The notes: generated by a model not told the origin, from the sequence alone. Positions 25,960 to 36,319 are shown, numbered from the stretch's first letter. The stretch: DNA of 64,000 nucleotides from Polaribacter filamentus (GCF_002943715.1 NZ_MQUA01000013.1:2741501-2805500); one strand, 5' to 3'. A program made the numbers and translations.

Positions 25960-26958
25960 TTGGTAAAAATAGGCAAAATAGAATTACCAGATTTTCCATT
26001 ATTATTGGCACCAATGGAAGACGTTTCAGATCCTCCGTTTAGAGCTTTGTGCAAAGAAAATGGCGCAGATATTGTGTACACAGAATTTATTTCTTCTGAA
26101 GGATTGATTAGAGATGCTGCAAAAAGCATCATGAAATTAGACATTTACGAAAAAGAACGACCTGTAGGAATTCAGATTTTTGGCGCTAATTTAGAATCGA
26201 TGCTACAAACTATTGAAATTGTAGAAAAATCGAATCCAGATATTATTGACATCAACTTTGGTTGCCCTGTAAAAAAAGTAGTTTCAAAAGGTGCTGGCGC
26301 AGGAATTCTAAAAGACATCGACTTGATGGTTTCTCTCACAGAAGCTATGGTGAAACACACAAATTTACCAATTACTGTAAAAACACGTTTGGGCTGGGAT
26401 CATGATTCTATAAGAATTGTAGAAGTTGCCGAACGTTTGCAAGATGTTGGTTGTGCTGCAATTTCTATTCATGGAAGAACTCGTGCACAAATGTATAAAG
26501 GCAATGCAGATTGGAAACCAATTGCTGATGTAAAAAACAACCAACGAATGCACATTCCTGTTTTTGGAAACGGCGATGTTACGACCCCAGAAAAAGCGAT
26601 GGAAATGCGCGATACATATGGTTTAGACGGCGCTATGATTGGTAGAGCTTCTATTGGCTATCCTTGGTTTTTTAATGAAGTAAAACATTTTTTTGAAACC
26701 GGAGAGTATTTACCAAAACCTACAATTGCTCAAAGAACAGAAATGGCAAGAAGACATTTACAAATGGCAATTGACTGGAAAGGTGAACATTTAGGTGTTG
26801 TAGAAACTAGAAGACATTATACTAATTACTTTAAGGGAATTCCTCATTTTAAAGAATATAGAACAAAAATGGTCACTTCTGATGATGCAAAGGATGTATT
26901 TGCAGCTTTTGATGGAGTAGAAGAAATGTTTGGGAATCTGATTATTCCTCAATATTAA
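25960..26958 (+). CDS. dusB: tRNA-dihydrouridine synthase DusB
   Basis: This flavoenzyme reduces specific uridines in tRNA to dihydrouridine. The 332-residue protein opens with ELPDFPLLLAPMEDVSDPPFR, the FMN-binding strand 1 of the TIM barrel. It has catalytic Cys102 in INFGCPVKKV, followed by GAGAGIL, then VKTRLGWD, SIHGRTRAQMYKG and FGNGDVTTPEKA. The last part is a C-terminal helical domain with RRHYTNYFKGIP. The start is TTG at 25960, giving MVKIGKIELPDF, which aligns with family N termini; no ATG is available. It is seven bases from the DUF4345-like gene. Confidence 0.95.
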   Translation: MVKIGKIELPDFPLLLAPMEDVSDPPFRALCKENGADIVYTEFISSEGLIRDAAKSIMKLDIYEKERPVGIQIFGANLESMLQTIEIVEKSNPDIIDINFGCPVKKVVSKGAGAGILKDIDLMVSLTEAMVKHTNLPITVKTRLGWDHDSIRIVEVAERLQDVGCAAISIHGRTRAQMYKGNADWKPIADVKNNQRMHIPVFGNGDVTTPEKAMEMRDTYGLDGAMIGRASIGYPWFFNEVKHFFETGEYLPKPTIAQRTEMARRHLQMAIDWKGEHLGVVETRRHYTNYFKGIPHFKEYRTKMVTSDDAKDVFAAFDGVEEMFGNLIIPQY

Positions 26959-26974
26959 ACACTCTTTATTTTTA

Positions 26975-27522
26975 TCAATTTTCAATAATTTTAAAAGAAT
27001 TTACCATGTTTAATGCTTCATCTAAATATCTATCAAAATTAGAATCGGAACTTGAATAAAAGAAAATATAATTTTTTTTCTTAATACTAAAAACACTTGC
27101 CATTATGACCTCTATTCCCTTTATCTTTATTAAGCTAAATTTTATATTATAATATTTCCATACATTTTGTGATTTGCTTCTACTAAAATATATTGAAATT
27201 TTGGGTACGTATTTTTATAAAATCTCAAAAACGCTTTTAAATTTTTTTCAAGAGTTCTACCCTTAAAAATATTTTTTCTAATAATTACAGAAGGAAAAAT
27301 ATCTTTAGAATTAATGCTATCTTTAAATTCAATTGGTGAATGCGCCATTAAATTAGGGTCCGTTTTATATGAAAACCAATAATCTGGTACTTCAACAAAA
27401 TATCGTAAATAATAACTTTCAACACTCTTTTTATCTACTTCTTTATAATATTCTTGTTTTTGCTGTCCAGTCATTTTGGAAGCAAAAAAAAAGAAAGTAA
27501 TAAAAATTAAATATTTTTTCAT
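26975..27522 (-). pseudogene. Secreted protein of unknown function, single frameshift
   Basis: The first frame (27142-27522) starts with a signal peptide (MKKYLIFITFFFFASKMTGQ). It gives 126 residues ending prematurely at MYGNIII. One added base in the short A run (27155-27157 as written) lets the reading continue through SLIKIKGIEV, SVFSIKKKNYIFFYSSSDSN and LDEALNMVNSFKIIEN to a stop at 26975-26977. The product is then about 182 residues, and the restored tail has the look of a normal conserved C terminus. I do not recognise the family. It is five bases downstream of the ABC permease gene, so was probably co-transcribed with it. Confidence 0.65.
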
Positions 27523-27527
27523 TAATT

Positions 27528-28730
27528 TTACCTTTCAATAAACTCTTTTGATATTCTACTACTTGCAATCTTTGAAGCTATAAAACCTAGAACTATAATA
27601 GTCATCATCACAATTAATAGGTTTGAGAATCTGAACTCAATAGGATAAGCCAAATCTTGAGTAATCATAAACAAGCTGAATTTTTGCTGTAGAAAAACTA
27701 AAATTACTCCAATTATTAAACCTATTATCATCCCAAAAAAAGTTAATAAAAAACCTTGAAGCACAAATATTTTTTTGATTTCTTTTACAGTTGCTCCCAG
27801 ACTGAAAAGCGTTTTTAAATTATCTTTTTTATCAATAATCATCATAATAATGGCGCCAATGACATTAAATAATGCGATGATTACAATCAAGGTAAAAATA
27901 AGGTAAGAAACAAAATTCTCAGTATTTATAACTTTGTAAAACACTTCATTTAATTGTTCTTTGGTTTGTACTTTAAAAGAATCTCCAAGTTTTACTTGTA
28001 GTTCTTCTGAAATTGCAAATGCTTGTGTAGCATCAAACAATTTTAATTCCAACCCTGTAATTTGATTTTCTTTAAAATTTAATAACTCTTTTGCCTGAGA
28101 TAAATTTACAAAGACAAACTTACTTTCAAATTCTTCTGTACCCGTGTACAAACCAACAATTTGAACTTCCGTTTTATAAAATGCGTTCGTGGGGTTTATA
28201 AATCCCGTTCCGGGTTTCGGAACCATAATTTGTAATTGCTCGCCATAACTTCTAACGCCTAAAGATAATTTTATTGCAATTGTTCTGCCAATTACTGCCG
28301 TATTTACATAGGCAGTATCTAGCCACATACCTTGACTTAAAACAGCATCTATTTGTGTAATTTTTGAGTAATTATCCTCAACCCCTTTAATGTAAGCAAT
28401 TTCACTTTTATCAGTATATTCTAAAAAAACACGTTCTTCGATAACTTTAGAACTTGCTGCTATAGATTGATTTTTTTTTATGATCTGCTTAATATCATCC
28501 GTAATAAAAAAAGATTTGCCCTTTACTGATGTAATTTTAATGTCTGGATCGGATGAATCAAGTAAAGTATAACTAAAAGTTCGCAAACCAGAAAAACCAG
28601 AAAGAATAATAAAAAGCGCCAAAGAGCCTACAATTACGCCAAATGAAGCAATGATAGTAACGATGTTTATGGCATTATTACTCGTCTTGGTAAATAAATA
28701 TCTTTTGGCTATGTATAGAGAAAAATCCAA
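27528..28730 (-). CDS. LolC/LolE-type ABC transporter permease (FtsX fold)
   Basis: A 400-residue inner membrane protein with the MacB/LolCE layout. An N-terminal helix (residues about 22-45, IVTIIASFGVIVGSLALFIIL) is followed by a large periplasmic domain (about 50-265). Three C-terminal helices follow, in the FtsX domain (about 270-298, 320-348 and 372-390), with the conserved LFSLGATVKEIKKIFVLQG coupling segment. Such permeases extract lipoproteins or move other envelope substrates with a separate ATPase, which is not in this window. It lies just downstream of rbfA (15-base gap). Confidence 0.88.
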   Translation of the reverse strand: MDFSLYIAKRYLFTKTSNNAINIVTIIASFGVIVGSLALFIILSGFSGLRTFSYTLLDSSDPDIKITSVKGKSFFITDDIKQIIKKNQSIAASSKVIEERVFLEYTDKSEIAYIKGVEDNYSKITQIDAVLSQGMWLDTAYVNTAVIGRTIAIKLSLGVRSYGEQLQIMVPKPGTGFINPTNAFYKTEVQIVGLYTGTEEFESKFVFVNLSQAKELLNFKENQITGLELKLFDATQAFAISEELQVKLGDSFKVQTKEQLNEVFYKVINTENFVSYLIFTLIVIIALFNVIGAIIMMIIDKKDNLKTLFSLGATVKEIKKIFVLQGFLLTFFGMIIGLIIGVILVFLQQKFSLFMITQDLAYPIEFRFSNLLIVMMTIIVLGFIASKIASSRISKEFIER

Positions 28731-28745
28731 TTAAATTGTTTGAAT

Positions 28746-29141
28746 TTATTGTTTTCTACGTCTTGGTAAAACTTCTGGATTTTTAATAGGATCTTCGTTT
28801 CCTCCTTTTAAAGAATTATCTATTTTTTCTATATAATCGAGTGTATCATCACCAAAAAATAACAATTCCGGCATTCTACGCAATTGATTTTTAGTTCTTT
28901 TTGCCATTTCATGGCGAATTAAAACCGTATTAGAAACAACACCTTTTATTATTTCATCTCTTTTGATTGATGGAAAAATGCTTAAATATACTTTTGCAAC
29001 TCCTAAATCTGAAGTAACATGTACTTTAGAAACAGAAATAATAACTCCTTTCATACCATCTTGCGCCGCTTTTTGCAACACATCTACCAAATCTTTTTGC
29101 AAAACTCCTGCAATTTTTCTTTGTCTATTAGTTTCTTCCAT
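28746..29141 (-). CDS. rbfA: Ribosome-binding factor A
   Basis: A KH-like ribosome assembly factor needed for 16S rRNA maturation and 30S biogenesis in the cold. The 131-residue protein has the family pattern: RQRKIAGVLQKDLVDVLQ, ISVSKVHVTSDLGVAKVYLSIFP, and RHEMAKRTKNQLRRMPELLFFGDDTLDYIEKID, ending in a basic tail. The Q/R-rich N terminus replaces the common R-x-x-R-V-x-E start, as is usual in flavobacteria. It is probably in an operon with the permease gene downstream. Confidence 0.93.
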   Translation of the reverse strand: MEETNRQRKIAGVLQKDLVDVLQKAAQDGMKGVIISVSKVHVTSDLGVAKVYLSIFPSIKRDEIIKGVVSNTVLIRHEMAKRTKNQLRRMPELLFFGDDTLDYIEKIDNSLKGGNEDPIKNPEVLPRRRKQ

Positions 29142-29161
29142 GATGTAAATTTACGACATTT

Positions 29162-29802
29162 TTAGAGAGTGTAAATTTTATTTTTTATAGCATATGTAAC
29201 CATCCGGACTCTATTTTTTACATTTAATTTACAAAACAAACTATTTCTATAATTATCAATTGTTTTGGGACTTAAGTTCATTCTATAAGCAATTTCTTTG
29301 TAGGTTAATTCTGTACACGAAAGTTTTAAAAATTGATGTTCTTTATCGGTAATATCAATTTCTTTCACTTCATTCCCTAAAAGAGAATTCATTAAAATAT
29401 TTGTTACGTTTTTTGTGTGATAAAATCTGTTTTCTGCAATTTCAATTAAGGCTTTTCTAAAAGAAGCTTTTCCGTGCCTTTCTATAAATATGCAGCAGCA
29501 GAAGTTTTTAACATTTTTAAAATAGTAAACTCCTCATCTTCTGCAGAAAGTGCCATTACATTTACTTTTGGATGATTTTTAGTCACCCATTCCGTAGTTT
29601 CTAAACCATTCATAATTGGCATATTAATATCCATTAAAACGATATGTGGTATATTTTCATAATCAGAAAATATATCAAATAATTCTTGTCCATTTTTTTA
29701 AGTGTACAACACATTAAACTTTTCGAACGTGTTCAACATGGTTTGAATTGCTTGCGATAACAGTGTATGATCATCAACAATAACTGCTGTAAATTATTTC
29801 AT
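29162..29802 (-). pseudogene. NarL/LuxR-type response regulator, heavily decayed
   Basis: Read leftward from ATG at 29802, the sequence is a receiver domain (VIVDDH, LMDINMPIMNGLE, MALSAEDEEF). A LuxR-type HTH follows (LSCTELTYKEIAYRMNLSPKTIDNYRNSLFCKLNVKNRV). The frame is destroyed by TAA at codon 3, TAA after NVLYT (29698-29700), TAG after SAAAYL (about 29483) and a shift near 29440-29455. The HTH part alone (76 codons, 29162-29392) remains open. The ATG overlaps the TGA of the upstream kinase by four bases, a relic of translational coupling. Four lesions make this a certain pseudogene. Confidence 0.85.
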
Positions 29803-30552
29803 AATTTATAATGTATTTCTAATGATGTTCCTTTATTTTTTTCTGACTCAAAATTAATTTCTGCACCTATTAATTGGCTTCTTTTCTTAATATTTATCAA
29901 ACCTATTCCGTCTTTTTTAGCATCCGAAGAAAAACCTATTCCATAATATTTTGCCATAATATTTAAAGTATCTCCCTTAAAATCTAAAATAACTCTTAAA
30001 GTAGATACTTTTAAGTGCTTAATTGCATTTTGAGAAGAATTGTTGTAAAATCCTAAAAATAATAATCCCGTGTTTTTTATCAATATTCTTTTCATCGCCT
30101 AAAACAGCTAAGCTCGAGTCTAAAAAATTTAAACGGTTAAAACGATCTATTTCCAATTGAGCAGCGTCTTTCAATTGAATATTATTTATAGCTTCGGGGT
30201 TTATTAACTTTGATAAAGAACATACCTCTGTTAAACCTCTTGTTATTGTTTCGGAAACTTCTTTAATATATTCTTCAGTAGCACTCTACAATTGAATTTT
30301 TGCCAATATTAATAATTGACCAATATTATCATGCACCTCCCAACTACTATTTCTTAAAGTTTATTCTCTAATTTCTATTTGAGTTTCAGTTATTACTCTT
30401 TCAAAGGCCTTTTTTGCTCTTTCTTGTGCTTCTAAAAGTTCGTTCTTTCTTTTTTGAAAAACTGAAAAAAGAAACACAATACCTATAGTAATCAACAATA
30501 TTAAAATTGTAGAAATTCCTATAATTATTACTTCTGAATTCGATTGCTCCAT
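29799..30552 (-). pseudogene. NarX/DegS-type sensor histidine kinase, heavily decayed
   Basis: The frame starts at ATG 30552 with one membrane helix (VIIIGISTILILLITIGIVFLF) and a coiled coil. It then runs through a HisKA_3-like dimerisation segment, SSWEVHDNIGQLLILAKIQL, with the phospho-accepting His. After LTEVCSLSKLINPEAI comes an HATPase domain with GIGFSSDAKKDGIGLINIKKRSQLIGAEINFES and GTSLEIHYKL. The lesions are TAA at 30361-30363, TAG at 30286-30288 and an inserted A in the A4 run at 30028-30031 (as T on the + strand). The nucleotide-binding G1 region reads YYGIGF where D/NxGxGF is normal. It was the partner of the adjacent regulator pseudogene. Confidence 0.85.
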
Positions 30553-30886
30553 ATTAAACCTCCAATAAATATAAAATGCGCTATCATTACAATTAAAGAT
30601 ACCTTTGTAAACAAAATTTTCTTATTTTAGAATTCATAAGTAACAATTTTGGATTAATTTAAAACTAAAATACGATATAAAATACAATATATTTATATGT
30701 GAAATCAGAAAAACAGGTGTTTTACCAGCTTGATTTAGGGTGTTTTACCTGATCATAAATCTCATAATATTTGCGAATTTTGAAATATGAATTATTTGAA
30801 ATAATACTTCCTTTCGTTGGGAAGATTTCTAAGAAAAAACATTTTTACTTTTTAAAGATGTTTTTTTATTTGTATTATTTTTTAAA
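30553..30886. other. Intergenic region upstream of the decayed kinase gene, with operator-like direct repeats
   Basis: No gene is visible. The only clear structure is a pair of GGTGTTTTACC repeats at 30716-30749, described separately. The rest is AT-rich with long A and T runs. Confidence 0.6.
30714..30751. promoter_or_regulatory. Pair of 11-base operator-like direct repeats
   Basis: GGTGTTTTACC occurs at 30716-30726 and again at 30739-30749, exactly 23 bases apart, or about two helical turns. Each copy has GGT/ACC arms in opposite orientation around GTTTT. They lie about 165 bases upstream of the decayed kinase-regulator pair, the position expected for a site bound by a dimeric LuxR-type regulator. 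Function is inferred from geometry only. Confidence 0.4.
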
Positions 30887-30921
30887 ACAAAAAAATCTCA
30901 AAACATGTCTGTTTTGAGATT
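30886..30921 (-). terminator. Rho-independent terminator of atpDC
   Basis: AATCTCAAAAC (30894-30904) pairs perfectly with GTTTTGAGATT (30911-30921). Read leftward the stem is followed by a run of T. It is 24 bases beyond the atpC stop codon. Confidence 0.88.
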
Positions 30922-30944
30922 CTATAATTTATAATTTAAACTTA

Positions 30945-31238
30945 TTAATCAGCCAAAATAATAGCTTTGTTATCTTTTAATTCTAAAGTTCCTGATTTTA
31001 TTGCCAGCGTTAAGATTTTATCATCATCAATATGAGGTTCTAATTTCCCGCTAATTATATCAATCTCCAAATGTTCTAGAGTATGCAAATGAATCTTAAC
31101 AGTACCTTCTCTTAAAATTGAAACTACTGGTGCGTGATTATTCAGCATTTGAAATTCACCATCTAAACCCGGTACAGAAAAAGAATCAACTTTTGATGAA
31201 AATAAAACAGCTTCTGGTGTTACAATTTCTAAAAACAT
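30945..31238 (-). CDS. atpC: F0F1 ATP synthase epsilon subunit, short form
   Basis: The 97-residue protein contains only the N-terminal beta-sandwich of epsilon (FLEIVTPEAVLFSSKVDSFSVPGLDGEFQMLNNHAPVVSIL to the final strands). The C-terminal helical hairpin of the 130-140-residue E. coli type is absent. Short epsilon subunits of this kind are usual in Bacteroidota. The subunit connects gamma with the c-ring in the rotor. It is 11 bases downstream of atpD, and the other ATP synthase genes are not in this window, so atpDC is a separate operon as in many relatives. Confidence 0.95.
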   Translation of the reverse strand: MFLEIVTPEAVLFSSKVDSFSVPGLDGEFQMLNNHAPVVSILREGTVKIHLHTLEHLEIDIISGKLEPHIDDDKILTLAIKSGTLELKDNKAIILAD

Positions 31239-31249
31239 ATCTTTTAATT

Positions 31250-32818
<1,569 letters not shown>

Positions 32819-32840
32819 TTACACTTTAATTTTTAAGGTG

Positions 32841-32848
32841 CAAAGGTA
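32841..32848 (-). promoter_or_regulatory. Candidate -7 promoter box for atpDC
   Basis: On the minus strand TACCTTTG matches TAnnTTTG. It lies 79 bases upstream of the atpD ATG, implying a 5' leader of about 70 bases. No clear -33 TTTG. Confidence 0.45.
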
Positions 32849-32884
32849 CTTTATTTTTTAATTAAAAATTCTTTTTAGTTAAAA

Positions 32885-32924
32885 AAATTCTAAAAAAAAC
32901 TCCGCTCAAGATGAGCGGAGTTTT
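32885..32924 (-). terminator. Rho-independent terminator of the ompA-like gene
   Basis: AAAACTCCGCTC (32896-32907) and GAGCGGAGTTTT (32913-32924) form a perfect 12-base stem with a five-base loop. On the minus strand it runs into TTTTTTTTAGAA. It is the strongest terminator in the window, 29 bases past the OmpA stop. Confidence 0.92.
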
Positions 32925-32952
32925 AATTTATTTTTAAGTAAAATCAAAAAAC

Positions 32953-34311
32953 TTATTCAGTTAACTTAACATCAACTCTTCTATTGTCTTTTCTACCTGC
33001 TCTAGTATTATTACTTGTAAGAGGATTTTTCTCTCCAAATCCTAAAGTTTCTAATCTTTTAGCATCAAAACCTTTTTCAACTAAATATGCTTTTGCAGAT
33101 ACAGCTCTTCTTTCAGATAAATATTGATTATAACCAGCATTACCAATACTATCAGTATAACCTTCTATAACAAAGATTACATCTTTTACGGGACTAATTA
33201 AGTCATATATTTTATCTAATTTCTCAGCTGTTGACTTGTTTACCTCTGCTCTATCAAAAGCAAATTCAAGACCTTTACTGTATTCTGCTAAAGCAGCAAT
33301 TTGACTTGGAGTTATAAGTACTTCAGGACAACCTTTATTAGAAGCTGGTCCAGCTTCATCTTTACAATTATCATCTTTATCTAAAACACCATCATTATCC
33401 GTATCTGGCCAAGGACATCCATTATTAGCAGAAGGTCCTGCAACATTAGCACATTTATCATCTTTATCAACAACACCGTCACCATCAGTATCTGTACAAC
33501 CTTTATTAGCTTTTGTTCCTTTAGAATTAGGACACATGTCATCTTTATCAGCAACTCCGTCACCATCCGCATCAGGACAACCGTTCATATCTGCTAAACC
33601 AGCAACAGTAGGACAAGCGTCATCAGAATCTTTTATACCATCCCCATCCGCATCTGGACAACCATTAAATTCTATTAAACCCACAACTTCAGGGCACGAA
33701 TCATCTTTATCATATACTCCATCTCCATCAGTATCAATTCCTCCAAATTTAATAACTAAACCTAAAGAAGATTGGTAATGCCTTTCAACTTGGTCAGAAA
33801 AACCAGTAATCGTTGCATGTTGAAAACTCAAACCTACGTTTTCATTAAACCAAGTATTAAATCCAAGGCCTATATTAAGCATACCTTCACTTTCTGAATC
33901 TACAGAAACATAAGATCCTCCTAAATAAACAAACGGATCAAAATACTGAGAAGTATCTCCTATTAAATTATTTACATCATATTTTACATTAGCTCCGATT
34001 GAATAGTAAAGAAAATCAGAATCATCTTTACTTTTAAAGGTAGAAATCTTATTCAAAGATCCTGCTAATTGCAAAGAAAAACCTTTTTCTAGATACTTTT
34101 CAGCAGAAATTCTAGAAATGCTAGGCAAAACATTCCAGTCACTATTACCTAATAAGTCTTTCACTTGATCACCAAAATCAGTTCCTCCATAAAAATCTAT
34201 AGTATTTACGCCAAAACTTACAGCCCATGGGTTGTTTCGGTCTTGAGCATTTACGTTACTACCTAAAGCAAGCATAAATAAAGCTATCACAGCTATTTTT
34301 AATTGTTTCAT
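32953..34311 (-). CDS. OmpA-family protein with N-terminal barrel, TSP3 calcium repeats and peptidoglycan-binding domain
   Basis: From the ATG at 34311 (MKQLKIAV) the protein has 452 residues; an ATG two codons earlier is less likely because the paralogue starts at MKQ. Domains in order: signal peptide to NVNAQ, an eight-stranded type beta barrel (about 25-190), and five thrombospondin type 3 repeats of the D-x-D-x-D-G-x-x-D-x-x-D-x-C kind (about 192-305). The last is an OmpA C-terminal domain (about 335-450) with FVIEGYTDSIGNAGYNQYLSERRA and NRRVDVKLTE. It should tether the outer membrane to peptidoglycan, and the TSP3 rod probably binds calcium. It is next to a partial duplicate, and one of the strongest terminators follows. 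Confidence 0.93.
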   Translation of the reverse strand: MKQLKIAVIALFMLALGSNVNAQDRNNPWAVSFGVNTIDFYGGTDFGDQVKDLLGNSDWNVLPSISRISAEKYLEKGFSLQLAGSLNKISTFKSKDDSDFLYYSIGANVKYDVNNLIGDTSQYFDPFVYLGGSYVSVDSESEGMLNIGLGFNTWFNENVGLSFQHATITGFSDQVERHYQSSLGLVIKFGGIDTDGDGVYDKDDSCPEVVGLIEFNGCPDADGDGIKDSDDACPTVAGLADMNGCPDADGDGVADKDDMCPNSKGTKANKGCTDTDGDGVVDKDDKCANVAGPSANNGCPWPDTDNDGVLDKDDNCKDEAGPASNKGCPEVLITPSQIAALAEYSKGLEFAFDRAEVNKSTAEKLDKIYDLISPVKDVIFVIEGYTDSIGNAGYNQYLSERRAVSAKAYLVEKGFDAKRLETLGFGEKNPLTSNNTRAGRKDNRRVDVKLTE

Positions 34312-34422
34312 TATCATATTTTTAAATTAAAAGTTCGTTATTATTACGTGCAAAAGTAAGTTCTTAAAAGTTATTAACAAAGGTAAACATACAAAATATT
34401 TATAAAATTACAAATTTTTATT
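33733..34422. repeat. Tandem duplication, copy 1 (barrel part of ompA and upstream region)
   Basis: This segment is nearly identical to 34436-35115 through the barrel-coding part. It remains recognisably similar through the upstream region, for example AAGTTCTTAAAAGTTATTAACAA-like and ACAAATTTTTATT blocks in both. The duplicated unit is about 690 bases and joins at the end of the barrel (GGIDTDGDG versus GGTGADG). Confidence 0.85.
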
Positions 34423-35013
34423 TATGCCATCAGCACCAGTTCCTCCAAATTTAATAACTAAGCCTAAAGAAGATTGGTAATGCCTTGCAACTTGGTCAGA
34501 AAAACCAGTAATCGTTGCATGTTGAAAACTCAAACCTACGTTTTCATTAAACCAAGTATTAAATCCAAGGCCTATATTAAGCATACCTTCACTTTCTGAA
34601 TCTACAGAAACATAAGATCCTCCTAAATAAACAAACGGATCAAAATACTGAGAAGTATCTCCTATTAAATTATTTACATCATATTTTACATTAGCTCCGA
34701 TTGAATAGTAAAGAAAATCAGAATCATCTTTACTTTTAAAGGTAGAAATCTTATTCAAAGATCCTGCTAATTGCAAAGAAAAGCCTTTTTCTAGATACTT
34801 TTCAGCAGAAATTCTAGAAATGCTCGGCAAAACATTCCAGTCACTATTACCTAACAAGTCTTTCATTTGATCACCAAAATCAGATCCTGCATAAAAATCT
34901 ATAGTATTTACGCCAAAACTTACAGCCCATGGGTTGTTTTCGTCTTGAGCATTTACGTTACTACCTAAAGCAAGCATAAGTAAAGCTATCACAGCTATTT
35001 TTAATTGTTTCAT
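34408..35013 (-). CDS. Barrel-only partial duplicate of the OmpA-family protein
   Basis: A 201-residue protein made of a signal peptide (to NVNAQ) and one outer membrane barrel. It differs from the barrel of the downstream OmpA protein at only a few positions, for example ENN for RNN, YAGSD for YGGTD and QMKD for QVKD. It ends at IKFGGTGADGINKNL, exactly where the calcium repeats begin in the full-length gene. The last residues (INKNL) are read from duplicated upstream DNA. It lacks the peptidoglycan-binding domain. It keeps its own start region and signal peptide, so an outer membrane product is possible. It is probably the product of unequal recombination. Confidence 0.85.
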   Translation of the reverse strand: MKQLKIAVIALLMLALGSNVNAQDENNPWAVSFGVNTIDFYAGSDFGDQMKDLLGNSDWNVLPSISRISAEKYLEKGFSLQLAGSLNKISTFKSKDDSDFLYYSIGANVKYDVNNLIGDTSQYFDPFVYLGGSYVSVDSESEGMLNIGLGFNTWFNENVGLSFQHATITGFSDQVARHYQSSLGLVIKFGGTGADGINKNL

Positions 35014-35115
35014 TATCCAATTTTTTAAATTAAAAGTTATTTATTACCATTATAACCAAAATAAGTTCTTAAAACTTATTAACAAACATACAAAATATTC
35101 ATAAAACTACAAATT
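34436..35115. repeat. Tandem duplication, copy 2 (barrel-only gene and upstream region)
   Basis: Partner of 33733-34422. The coding parts are almost identical at the DNA level. The intergenic part (35014-35115) has drifted more, which suggests selection or gene conversion on the barrel sequence. Confidence 0.85.
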
Positions 35116-35125
35116 TTTATTAATT

Positions 35126-36319
35126 TTAAATAACTTTCAATTCTTTTCCTATCTTGATAAATGCAGATATAGCTTTGTCTAAATGTATTTTTTCATGAGC
35201 AGCTGATAGCTGTACTCTAATTCTAGCTTTTTCTTTAGGAACTACTGGAAAAAAGAAACCAACTACATAGATACCTTCTTCTAATAATTTATTCGCCATC
35301 GTCTGTGAAAGCTTTGCATCATATAACATCACAGGAACAATCGCTGCATCTGCCCCAACTAAATCAAAACCAGCTTTTTCCATTTCTGCTCTAAAGTAAT
35401 TTGTATTCCATTCTAGTTTATCACGAAGAGAAGTGTCCTCAGAAATTAAATCAAAAACCTTTAATGAAGCCCCAACAATTGCAGGCGCTAAGGAGTTTGA
35501 AAATAAATAAGGTCTTGAACGTTGACGTAGAATTTCAATAATTTCTTTTTTCCCTGTTGTGTAACCGCCCATTGCGCCACCTAAAGCTTTTCCTAAAGTT
35601 CCGGTAACAATATCAACTCTGTCCATTACGTTTTTAAGTTCGACAGTTCCACGGCCTGTTTTACCAATAAAACCGGTTGCATGACATTCATCAACCATCA
35701 CCATAGCGTCATATTTATCAGCTAAATTACAAATCTCGTCTAGTTTCGCGACAATACCATCCATAGAAAAAACACCATCAGTAACAATAATCTTAAAACG
35801 ATGATTTTGTTTATTCGCTTCAATTAACTGCTCTTCTAAAGAACTCATGTCATTATTATTATACCTATAACGAGCTGCTTTGCACAAACGAACTCCGTCT
35901 ATAATAGAAGCATGATTTAAACTATCAGAAATTATAGCATCTTCATTGGATAATAAAGGCTCAAAAACGCCACCATTTGCATCAAAAGCTGCTGCGTACA
36001 AGATGGTGTCTTCTGTTCTATAAAAACTAGCAATCTTTTGCTCTAATCTTTTATGAATATCTTGAGTACCACAAATAAATCGAACAGAAGACACCCCAAA
36101 ACCATGTGTATCCATTGTATCTTTTGCAGCCTGAATTACTTCTGGATGATTTGATAACCCTAAATAATTATTTGAGCAAAAGTTAATTACTTCTTGGCCA
36201 GTAGAAATTTTAATCACAGCATCTTGAGCCGATATTATAATTCTTTCTGACTTATACAAACCTGCGTCTTTTAGTTCTTGAATTTCTTTATTTAAAGTAT
36301 CTTTAATTTTACCGTACAT
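35126..36319 (-). CDS. kbl: Glycine C-acetyltransferase (2-amino-3-ketobutyrate CoA ligase)
   Basis: A PLP enzyme of the alpha-oxoamine synthase family, linking threonine breakdown to glycine and acetyl-CoA. The 397-residue protein has [14 protein letters not shown], the His of [28 protein letters not shown], and the PLP-binding Lys244 in [14 protein letters not shown]. Length and motifs fit Kbl better than KAPA synthase or serine palmitoyltransferase. No threonine dehydrogenase gene is nearby. It lies between the ompA duplicate and the helicase gene, both on the same strand. Confidence 0.93.
   Translation of the reverse strand: MYGKIKDTLNKEIQELKDAGLYKSERIIISAQDAVIKISTGQEVINFCSNNYLGLSNHPEVIQAAKDTMDTHGFGVSSVRFICGTQDIHKRLEQKIASFYRTEDTILYAAAFDANGGVFEPLLSNEDAIISDSLNHASIIDGVRLCKAARYRYNNNDMSSLEEQLIEANKQNHRFKIIVTDGVFSMDGIVAKLDEICNLADKYDAMVMVDECHATGFIGKTGRGTVELKNVMDRVDIVTGTLGKALGGAMGGYTTGKKEIIEILRQRSRPYLFSNSLAPAIVGASLKVFDLISEDTSLRDKLEWNTNYFRAEMEKAGFDLVGADAAIVPVMLYDAKLSQTMANKLLEEGIYVVGFFFPVVPKEKARIRVQLSAAHEKIHLDKAISAFIKIGKELKVI

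Noticed and set aside
20000-31000. Explaining all frameshifts as sequencing errors
   Set aside because: Several genes have multiple nonsense codons, not only homopolymer shifts, and long core genes are unbroken. Single-base cases (651, 20442, 21944, 27155, 44378) could still be errors.
33381-33778. Open frames on both strands over the calcium-repeat region of ompA
   Set aside because: They are produced by the periodic D-x-D-x-D-G codons and have no independent features.
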